Source: Actinomycetes bacterium | Lineage (GTDB): Bacteria > Actinomycetota > Acidimicrobiia > Acidimicrobiales > RAAP-2 | DNA length: 21,860 nucleotides | Assembly: GCA_021799915.1 (NCBI GenBank) | Contig: JAJYZN010000011.1 | Span: 1 to 21,860, forward strand | Direction: 5' to 3' | Part shown: in pieces, positions 16,100 to 21,860 of the stretch | Position numbering within the stretch: position 1 is the stretch's first letter | Layout: every line of letters starts with the position of its first letter | Made by a program: the position numbers and the translations under genes | Notes under the pieces: generated by a model | Seen by the model: the letters and a program-made list of their open reading frames with translations, nothing else | Databases searched by the model: none | What the model was told of the DNA's origin: nothing

Positions 16100-17215
16100 T
16101 CAGTCCAAGACCGGCTGGACTGCCTGGATCGCGTCGAGGTACTCCTCGACCATCTCCCTCACGACGTCCTTGGCTTTGCGGACAGTCTTCGCCCGGCCGA
16201 TGACCTGGCCGGCCGGATTGAAGTTCACGTCGACGGCCTGCACCGGGTAGGCGTGGCCCCGTGACACCGCTTCGATGGCAACCATCATCTGCAGGGGCAT
16301 CGGCAAGGGCTTCGGGTTGTCCGGCTGCTCCCAGGCGTCGGTCCAGTCGTTGCGGAGCATGCGGCACGGCTTGCCGGTGAACGAGCGTGAGCGCACCGTG
16401 TCACGACTGGTCGCCCGCAGGTAGGTCTCCATTTGGGCCGGCGGGATGTCCGCCTCTTCGACGGTCAGCCACAACGAACCGGTCCACACGCCGGCTGCCC
16501 CCATCACCATCGCTGCGGCCATTTGCCGCCCGGAGCCGATCCCACCGGCTGCGAGCACCGGGATGGGCGACACGGCGTCGATCACTTCGGGCCACAGCAC
16601 GATGCTGCCGACGTCACCGGTGTGCCCGCCGCCTTCGCTGCCCTGGCAGATGACGATGTCCACCCCGGCGTTCTTGTGGCGCAACGCGTGGGTGACCGAG
16701 CCGGCCAAAGCCGCCATGAGCAGGCCACGCTCGTGGACCCGGGCGATGACATCTTCGGGAGGCGTACCGAGGGCGTTGGCCAGGAGCTTGACCCGGTCAT
16801 GGGACAGGATCACGTCCACCTGCGGCGCCGCGGTGGCAGCGGTCCATCCGAGCAGCTCGCGCTTGGGGCCGTCGGGCAGCTCGGGCACCCCGTGGGAGGC
16901 AAGGATCTGCTTGGCGAACTGCCGATGGCCCTCGGGGACCATGGCCTTCAGCTCTGACTCGAGCTTGGCCGGGTCGAGCTCGCCCATGCCCTCGTACTTG
17001 CCCGGGATCACGATGTCGACCCCGTAGGGGAGGTCCCCGGCGACGTGCTCGTCGAGCCACTGCAGCTCGGTCTCCAGCTCGGCAGCGTCGAACCCGACGG
17101 CCCCGAGCACGCCAAACCCGCCGGCGTTCGAAACGGCGGCGACGACGTCCCGGCAGTGCGTGAAGGCGAAGATCGGGAATTCGATGCCGAGTCGGCGGCA
17201 AAGCTCGTTGTGCAC
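16100..17215 (-). CDS. Nitronate monooxygenase (2-nitropropane dioxygenase family)
   Basis: FMN-dependent enzyme of 371 residues, start GTG 17215 with GGAGGA five bases upstream. It should oxidise alkyl nitronates to carbonyl compounds and nitrite, although many relatives have other or unknown substrates. TIM-barrel signs in order: [10 protein letters not shown] at the N-terminus, [11 protein letters not shown] (29-39), [15 protein letters not shown] (186-200) with His198 in the catalytic-base position, and [28 protein letters not shown] (220-247), the FMN phosphate site. Residues about 65-130 form a larger insert than in the shortest members. It leads the four-gene run with nitroreductase, GH5 glycosidase and hydrolase, and a possible operator lies 53 bases upstream. 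Two flavin enzymes that both act on nitro-type compounds are adjacent, which suggests detoxification or catabolism of a nitro compound (inference). Confidence 0.9.
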   Translation of the reverse strand: MHNELCRRLGIEFPIFAFTHCRDVVAAVSNAGGFGVLGAVGFDAAELETELQWLDEHVAGDLPYGVDIVIPGKYEGMGELDPAKLESELKAMVPEGHRQFAKQILASHGVPELPDGPKRELLGWTAATAAPQVDVILSHDRVKLLANALGTPPEDVIARVHERGLLMAALAGSVTHALRHKNAGVDIVICQGSEGGGHTGDVGSIVLWPEVIDAVSPIPVLAAGGIGSGRQMAAAMVMGAAGVWTGSLWLTVEEADIPPAQMETYLRATSRDTVRSRSFTGKPCRMLRNDWTDAWEQPDNPKPLPMPLQMMVAIEAVSRGHAYPVQAVDVNFNPAGQVIGRAKTVRKAKDVVREMVEEYLDAIQAVQPVLD

Positions 17216-17267
17216 GATGGTCCTCCGGTCCGGGCCCGACCAGGTACGCCGGCCCAGTGTTGTAGAC

Positions 17268-17281
17268 GAGAACAGATTCTA
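17268..17281 (-). promoter_or_regulatory. Candidate TetR/KstR-type operator upstream of nitronate monooxygenase
   Basis: The minus strand reads TAGAATCTGTTCTC, an imperfect palindrome (AGAA/TTCT arms). It resembles the KstR consensus TnnAACnnGTTnnA with two mismatches. It is in the 164-base gap between icmB and nitronate monooxygenase; a TACAAC box lies a few bases downstream on the same strand. No regulator gene is in the window. Confidence 0.3.
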
Positions 17282-17379
17282 ATTCCTATCGGTGGTCATT
17301 GCGGTCCGCGCCGGACGCGCACCCCGGGCGCGCCGGACACGATCCGCGATGCCTCGTGGGTGGTCCGCTCGCAGTGCGG

Positions 17380-17796
17380 TCAGCGCTCCCGGTCACGTCC
17401 GGCAGCCGCTCGCACCGTGGCGAGCACCTCGGTGTCCGAGGCACCCGGGCCGAGCACGGCAGCAACCCCCGCCGCCCGCAGCCGTTCGACGTCGACCGGC
17501 GGCACGATCCCGCCGACGACCACAGGGGTGCTCAGCCCGGCGTCGCGCAGCGATGCGAGCACCGAGGGTGCGAGCGTCAGGTGAGCACCGTTGTGCATGG
17601 ACAGCCCGACCACGTCCACGTCCTCTTCGACGACGGCAGCAGCGATCGACGCCGGGGTCTGGCGAAGGCCCGCGTAGACGACCTCGCACCCCCCGTCGCG
17701 CAGGATCCTGCTCACCACCTTGAGCCCGCGATCGTGTCCGTCGAGACCGACTTTGGCGACCAGGACCCGCAGTGGTCTCGGTACGTCGGCAGTCAC
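17380..17796 (-). CDS. icmB: Acyl-CoA mutase small (cobalamin-binding) subunit, isobutyryl-CoA mutase type
   Basis: 138 residues from GTG 17796, chosen because GTGA overlaps the large-subunit stop; an upstream in-frame GTG at 17817 would lie inside the partner gene. The B12-binding fold is complete: VLVAKVGLDGHDRG with the Asp-x-His-x-x-Gly motif whose His ligates cobalt, then VVGLSMHNGAH (the SxL-type loop), then VVVGGIVP with the Gly-Gly motif. Length matches stand-alone small subunits such as IcmB and HcmB (about 136 residues), not the fused methylmalonyl-CoA mutase of most bacteria. It pairs with the large subunit encoded directly upstream to form the active adenosylcobalamin enzyme. A 164-base gap follows before the next gene. 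Confidence 0.88.
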   Translation of the reverse strand: MTADVPRPLRVLVAKVGLDGHDRGLKVVSRILRDGGCEVVYAGLRQTPASIAAAVVEEDVDVVGLSMHNGAHLTLAPSVLASLRDAGLSTPVVVGGIVPPVDVERLRAAGVAAVLGPGASDTEVLATVRAAAGRDRER

Positions 17797-19421
17797 GCCG
17801 TAGGGGGCTCGGACCACGTGCCGAAGACCGATTCGAGCGCGCCCATCGTCTCGCCGACCGTGACGTAGGCGTGCGCAGCTTCGATCAGCACCGGCATCAG
17901 GTTCACCGTCGGATCGGCTGCGTCAGAGCGGATGCGTGTGATCGCCCGGCGGACCGCACCGTCGTCCCGGCGCTGCTTGACCTCTTCCAGACGAGCCAGC
18001 TGGCGGACTTCCACATCGGGATCGACATAGAGGGTCGGCGTCGTCGAATCATCTCCGTCGGTGTACCCGTTCACGCCGACATGTATCCAGCGCCTCGCGG
18101 CGAGGTCGGATTGGAAGCGGTACGACGCGTCCGCGATCTCGGAACAGAACCAGCCGTCGTCGATACCGGCCAGCACGCCCTCGAGCATCGAGCCGCCCCC
18201 CGCTCTTGTGACGCGGGCGAAGATAGCCTCTGCTCGAGCTGCCAGGTCGTCCGTCAAGTTCTCGACGTACCACGAGCCGCCGAGAGGATCCGCCACGTGA
18301 GCCACACCGGTCTCCTCGGCGATGACCTGCTGGGTACGCAGGGCCAGGCGGGCAGCACGCTCGGTCGGCAGGGCCAAAGCCTCGTCGTAGGAGTCGGTGT
18401 GGAGGCTCTGGGTGCCCCCGAGCACGCCGGCCAGGGCTTCGATGGCCACGCGGGCCAAGTTCACCTCCGGCTGCTGGGCGGTGAGGGAGACGCCGGCGGT
18501 CTGCGTGTGGAAGCGCAGCCTCCACGATCGTTCGTCCGCCGCTCCGTAGCGGTCCCGCATCCACTGTGCCCAGAGGCGACGCGCTGCACGGTACTTGGCG
18601 ATCTCCTCGAAGAAGTCGATGTGGGCGTTGAAGAAGAAGCTGAGGCGCGGGGCGAAGTCGTCGACCGCCATTCCCGCGCCCACTGCCGCCTCGACGTAGG
18701 CGAAGCCGTTGGCCAACGTGAACGCCAGCTCCTGGAGCGCGGTCGACCCGGCCTCGCGAATGTGGTACCCCGACACCGATACGGGGTGCCACCGGGGCAG
18801 CTCGGCGGCGGCGAAGCGGACGAGGTCGGTGACAAGGCGGACGCTCGGCCGGGGAGGGAAGACGTACTCCTTCTGTGCTTGGTACTCCTTCAGGATGTCA
18901 TTCTGGATGGTCCCGGCCAAGCGTCGCCGATCTACACCGGTGGTGTCGCCCACGGCGATGTACATCGCCATGACGGGCGCTGCTGCCGAGTTGATGGTCA
19001 TCGAGGTGCTGACAGCTCCGAGGTCGATCCCCGAGAAGAGCGTCTCCATGTCGCCCAAGGTGTCGATGGCGACACCGGCTCTCCCGACCTCGCCTTTTGC
19101 GAGGGGGTCGTCCGAGTCACGGCCGAGCAGGGTCGGCATGTCGAACGCGGTGGACAGGCCGTTCCCGCCGGCGGCTAGCAGCTCTTTGAATCGTGCGTTG
19201 GTCTCGGTCGCCGTGCCGAAGCCGGCGAACTGGCGCATCGTCCACAGCTTCGACCTGTACATGGACGCGTAGGGACCTCGGGTGAACGGCCACTGCCCCG
19301 GGAGCTCGGCGCCCGGGGGACCGTAGACCGGGTCGAGCGGTATCCCCGAGATGGTCTCGTAGCGGTCGCGACGCATGGGGGAACGGTCGAATTCCTCCTG
19401 CCAGCGGTCGTGGTCTGTCAT
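17793..19421 (-). CDS. icmA: Acyl-CoA mutase large subunit, isobutyryl-CoA mutase type
   Basis: 542 residues, ATG 19421, overlapping the cobL stop by four bases (ATGA). It is the substrate-binding TIM barrel of adenosylcobalamin-dependent acyl-CoA mutases: WPFTRGPYASMYRSKLWTMRQFAGFG (44-69), GLSTAFDMPT, GTIQNDILKEY (170-180), SVSGYHIREAG, TQTAGVSLTAQQPEVN and TQSLHTDSYDEALALPT. The two specificity positions are informative. Phe65 stands where methylmalonyl-CoA mutase has Tyr89, and Gln183 stands where it has Arg207; the spacing of 118 residues is identical, and Phe/Gln is the isobutyryl-CoA mutase pair (Phe80/Gln198 in Streptomyces cinnamonensis IcmA). Ala92 rather than Asp argues against 2-hydroxyisobutyryl-CoA mutase. 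Predicted reaction: isobutyryl-CoA to n-butyryl-CoA, or a related branched acyl-CoA. Automated annotation would probably call it methylmalonyl-CoA mutase. No MeaB-type chaperone is in the window. Confidence 0.9.
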   Translation of the reverse strand: MTDHDRWQEEFDRSPMRRDRYETISGIPLDPVYGPPGAELPGQWPFTRGPYASMYRSKLWTMRQFAGFGTATETNARFKELLAAGGNGLSTAFDMPTLLGRDSDDPLAKGEVGRAGVAIDTLGDMETLFSGIDLGAVSTSMTINSAAAPVMAMYIAVGDTTGVDRRRLAGTIQNDILKEYQAQKEYVFPPRPSVRLVTDLVRFAAAELPRWHPVSVSGYHIREAGSTALQELAFTLANGFAYVEAAVGAGMAVDDFAPRLSFFFNAHIDFFEEIAKYRAARRLWAQWMRDRYGAADERSWRLRFHTQTAGVSLTAQQPEVNLARVAIEALAGVLGGTQSLHTDSYDEALALPTERAARLALRTQQVIAEETGVAHVADPLGGSWYVENLTDDLAARAEAIFARVTRAGGGSMLEGVLAGIDDGWFCSEIADASYRFQSDLAARRWIHVGVNGYTDGDDSTTPTLYVDPDVEVRQLARLEEVKQRRDDGAVRRAITRIRSDAADPTVNLMPVLIEAAHAYVTVGETMGALESVFGTWSEPPTA

Positions 19422-20806
19422 GGCGCCAGCGTACCGGGCATCGCCGGGGTGGGCCCCGGGATTTCCTCGGCGGTGACGCTGTCGTCAGGAGTGCTCGCGC
19501 CCGGCCCCCACGCGACGAACAGCGGATCCCGTCCGACGAGGCGCCAGTCGTTCGTCTTTGATTCGCGGGCTCGCGCGACCGTCACCTCGACCATGTTGCC
19601 GAGCCGCCTGGCTGCTGCCGACGCCTCGCCCAGCTCCGCCAGCACGGCAACGACGCGGCCACCGGGACGGAGACGGCGTAGCACCGTGTCGAGCAGATCG
19701 GCTCCAGGGGCACTGAGGAAGACTCGGTCGGGCGGAGGCAGGTCGTCGAAGTCAACGGCGCGAGGTGCCGCGACCACGTGCACGCTCGCACCGAGGGAGG
19801 CGGCATTCGCCGAGATCCGTTCGCCTCCTTCGGGCGAGCCCTGGACTGCAAGCACCGACAGACCAGGACGGACCAGCGCACACTCGACGGCCACGGCTCC
19901 GCTGTCGCTGCCGACGTCCCAGAGGACTCCCGACGAGGGGAGCGCGAGCTTGCCGAGCACCACCGAACGGATCTCGGACTTGGCCGAGGGTCCTGGACGG
20001 TGCACGAACGCCGAGTCCGGCAGGCCCCAGGCGAGCACGGGCGCCGAGCGCGGCGCACCTGCTGCGGGCGGAGGCCAACTGCCGCCCTGGGCGGGAGCCC
20101 ATCCGACGAGAGGGAGGGAGCCCGGTCCCAGGATGACGACAACGGACCCCGGATCGTAATGGCCTTCCGCCAGCGAGGCCGCGGTGGTCTCGAGGACCAT
20201 CTCTTCAGAGGATCCCAGCCGAGAGCACACGGCAACCAGGTCCATCGCGGCCCCCGCGTCCAGCAACGCCTGCCCGATCGCCTCGGGGGGCACGTCGGGA
20301 GCTGCCAGGAAGGCCACTTTCGGGGCAGTACGGAGAAGCCCGGCAAGCTCTTCGGGACGCCGGCCGTGGGCAGGAACGACCAGTGCGTCTTCCCACGGCA
20401 GCCCCAGGCGGGCGAAGGCCACCGCGACGGCGGATGGGGCCGGGAGCACTCGGAGGCAGCGGCGGCCCACCGTCGCTGCCAGCGGCCCCAGCACCCCGAA
20501 GAAGCCGGGATCCCCTTCCGTGAGGACGCAGATCCGCCCGAGCGATCCGTCCACCGCCCGGCGCACGGCCTGTGCCGCGTCTACGGGGTCGTCGCCCACT
20601 TCCACCCACTCGGGCGGGCGGCGGCCGATCCTGACCGGCGGCCGATCGGCCCAGGTCTGCCAGAGCCATAGGCAGCGGCGCGAGCCGATCACCACCGCTG
20701 CGTCGGTCAGCGCGGACACGGCGGCGGGAGCGAGGTGGTCGTCGGCCATCCCGATGACCGTGACCTCGGGACCGGCGGGCTCGGAGGGCATGCCGGCGGG
20801 CGTCAC
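19418..20806 (-). CDS. cobL: Precorrin-6Y C5,15-methyltransferase (decarboxylating), CbiE-CbiT fusion
   Basis: 462 residues from GTG 20806 (GTGA overlap with the ABC exporter stop); ATG 20791 is an alternative. The N-terminal half (about 14-215) is a CbiE-type tetrapyrrole methylase: [58 protein letters not shown]. The C-terminal half (about 265-440) is CbiT-like: [23 protein letters not shown], then [21 protein letters not shown] (SAM-binding), then [10 protein letters not shown]. Together they methylate C5 and C15 of precorrin-6Y and decarboxylate the C12 acetate in cobalamin synthesis. The CbiT entry motif is SAKSEIRS rather than the usual TKxEVRA, a mild divergence. No other cob/cbi gene is in the window. 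Its stop overlaps icmA, tying a cobalamin synthesis step to a cobalamin-using enzyme. Confidence 0.9.
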   Translation of the reverse strand: MTPAGMPSEPAGPEVTVIGMADDHLAPAAVSALTDAAVVIGSRRCLWLWQTWADRPPVRIGRRPPEWVEVGDDPVDAAQAVRRAVDGSLGRICVLTEGDPGFFGVLGPLAATVGRRCLRVLPAPSAVAVAFARLGLPWEDALVVPAHGRRPEELAGLLRTAPKVAFLAAPDVPPEAIGQALLDAGAAMDLVAVCSRLGSSEEMVLETTAASLAEGHYDPGSVVVILGPGSLPLVGWAPAQGGSWPPPAAGAPRSAPVLAWGLPDSAFVHRPGPSAKSEIRSVVLGKLALPSSGVLWDVGSDSGAVAVECALVRPGLSVLAVQGSPEGGERISANAASLGASVHVVAAPRAVDFDDLPPPDRVFLSAPGADLLDTVLRRLRPGGRVVAVLAELGEASAAARRLGNMVEVTVARARESKTNDWRLVGRDPLFVAWGPGASTPDDSVTAEEIPGPTPAMPGTLAP

Positions 20807-21860
20807 TGCGCGACGGGGTTGGGGCGCGGGGTCCGGCCCGCTTCCTGGTCGGCGAACTGGGTGGTGTAGAGCTCGGCGTACAGCCCTCCGCGGGCGAGCA
20901 ACTCGTCGTGGGTGCCCTGCTCGATGATGCGCCCACCGTCGATGACAAGAAGCTGGTCGGCCTCGCGGACGGTGGACAGGCGGTGGGCGATGACGAGGGA
21001 GGTACGTCGGGCAAGTGCGCGGCGAAGGGCGGCCTGAACGGCGACCTCGGCTTCGGAGTCCAGATGGGCAGTGGCCTCGTCGAGGACGACCACATCCGGC
21101 GCTTTGAGGATGAGGCGCGCCAGGGCAACGCGCTGCTTCTCCCCACCTGAGAGGCGGTAGCCCCGGTCGCCGACCAGCGTGTCGAGCCCGTCGGGCAGCG
21201 AGTCGACCAGCGGCAGGATCTGGGCCTGCTCCAGCGCCGATCGCAGCTCGACCTCGGTGGCATCGGGGCGCGCGTAGAGGAGGTTGGCTCGCAGGGTGTC
21301 GTGGAACAGGTGGGGGTCTTGGGTGACGACCCCGATCACGTCCCGCAGTGACGACTGGGTGGCGTCCCTCACGTCGATACCCGAGATGAGGACCCGTCCC
21401 GAGGTGGGGTCGTACAAGCGCGGCACGAGGTTCGAGATGGTGGTCTTGCCGGCGCCCGAAGGCCCGACGAGTGCCACCATCTGACCTGGCTCCACGCGGA
21501 ACGTCACGTCGGAGAGCACTTGGGACCGAGGAGCGGCTTCGAGCACGGCAACCGCTTCGAGCGAGGCCAGCGATATCTCTTCGGCACTCGGGTACGTGAA
21601 CGACACGTGATCCAGCTCGATGGTAGCGGGTCCTCTGGGGATGTCCACCGCGTCAGGACGCTCTTGGATCATCGGCACGAGGTCGAGCACTTCGAAGACC
21701 CGCTCGAACGACACGAGGGTGGTCATGACGTCGAGGTTCACGTTGGAGAGCTGGGTGAGAGGGGCGTAGAGCCGTGCCAGGTACGCCGTCAGGGCGACCA
21801 CGGTGCCGACGGCCAGAGTGCCGTGAACGGCCTCGACGCCGCCGAACCCGTAGGCGAACG
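20803..21860 (-). CDS. ABC exporter, fused membrane-ATPase half-transporter (C-terminal part; 5' end outside window)
   Basis: The frame stays open to the right edge, so about 351 C-terminal residues are visible. They begin with the end of the membrane domain ([32 protein letters not shown]). The ATPase domain is complete: Walker [11 protein letters not shown]-loop TQDPHLFHD, signature [14 protein letters not shown], Walker [13 protein letters not shown] and H-loop IAHRLSTV. This is the ABCB/MsbA-like exporter layout (lipid, drug or peptide efflux). A roughly 20-residue insert ([15 protein letters not shown]) between the first beta-strand and the Walker A strand is, from memory, common in actinobacterial members. 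Its TGA overlaps the cobL GTG, so it heads or belongs to the cobL-icmA-icmB run. The cargo is unknown, and a link with cobalamin is not supported by sequence. Confidence 0.92.
   Translation of the reverse strand, partial: FAYGFGGVEAVHGTLAVGTVVALTAYLARLYAPLTQLSNVNLDVMTTLVSFERVFEVLDLVPMIQERPDAVDIPRGPATIELDHVSFTYPSAEEISLASLEAVAVLEAAPRSQVLSDVTFRVEPGQMVALVGPSGAGKTTISNLVPRLYDPTSGRVLISGIDVRDATQSSLRDVIGVVTQDPHLFHDTLRANLLYARPDATEVELRSALEQAQILPLVDSLPDGLDTLVGDRGYRLSGGEKQRVALARLILKAPDVVVLDEATAHLDSEAEVAVQAALRRALARRTSLVIAHRLSTVREADQLLVIDGGRIIEQGTHDELLARGGLYAELYTTQFADQEAGRTPRPNPVAQ

Noticed and set aside
15004..16203. 399-codon plus-strand frame with HPWHPW repeats across the minisatellite
   Set aside because: The nonamer array yields repeats in every frame; in this frame unit differences change amino acids (His/Tyr, Pro/Ser/Ala, Trp/Gly) and the flanks lack any domain.
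17309..17340. GC-rich repeated GTCCGGCGCG blocks downstream of icmB as a terminator
   Set aside because: The blocks are direct rather than inverted repeats and no T-run follows; they look like chance in high-GC spacer.
17772..19178. 468-codon plus-strand frame opposite icmA
   Set aside because: It is antisense to a strongly conserved mutase and shows no recognisable domain or plausible start site.
17793..19421. 2-hydroxyisobutyryl-CoA mutase large subunit
   Set aside because: That enzyme has Ile at the Phe65 position and Asp at the Ala92 position; neither is present.

Overview
The window is high-GC bacterial DNA from an actinomycete-like organism. The evidence is strong GC preference at third codon positions, frequent GTG/TTG starts, -10 boxes sitting almost on start codons (leaderless messages), a fused mannose-1-phosphate guanylyltransferase/mutase-like protein of the actinobacterial kind, and a typical actinobacterial ABC exporter. 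A class such as Acidimicrobiia is possible but cannot be fixed from sequence alone. Genes are densely packed and no rRNA, tRNA, insertion sequence or CRISPR array was seen.

Layout. 1-1471 (+): multi-membrane protein of probable GT-C glycosyltransferase type, probably cut by the window edge. 1500-2723 (-): DUF1015 protein. 2824-6658 (+): CDP-alcohol phosphatidyltransferase, nucleotidyltransferase/mutase-like fusion and a small lipoprotein, an envelope-related set. 6669-8432 (-): AidB-like acyl-CoA dehydrogenase. 8735-8935 (-): cold-shock protein. 9262-11852 (+): MarR regulator overlapping a ClC anion channel/transporter with CBS and TrkA-C domains. The rest is on the minus strand. Reading from the right edge: an ABC exporter (partial), CobL, and both subunits of an isobutyryl-CoA-mutase-type enzyme, all four joined by 4-base stop/start overlaps. 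After a 164-base gap carrying a possible TetR/KstR-type operator come nitronate monooxygenase, nitroreductase, a GH5 lipoprotein glycosidase and an alpha/beta-hydrolase lipoprotein, again with overlaps or a 28-base gap.

How the genes fit together. CobL makes a corrin-ring intermediate of cobalamin, and the mutase directly after it needs adenosylcobalamin, so the overlap chain physically links cofactor synthesis and cofactor use. Active-site residues at the two specificity positions (Phe65, Gln183) point to an isobutyryl-CoA mutase rather than methylmalonyl-CoA mutase. The phosphatidyltransferase and the sugar-nucleotide enzyme suggest phospholipid/glycolipid or mannoconjugate synthesis.

Most unusual items. 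The nitroreductase ends in exactly 20 uninterrupted Pro-Gly-Val triplets (a collagen-like Gly-X-Y pattern) encoded by a 180-base minisatellite. The same gene has a run of nine G at its ribosome-binding position. The next gene starts with a related Gly-Val-Arg repeat and has a 12-base repeat in its linker, so this operon concentrates slippage-prone repeats. The mutase-like half of the 3545-6031 protein has altered residues in all four motifs needed for phosphohexomutase catalysis.
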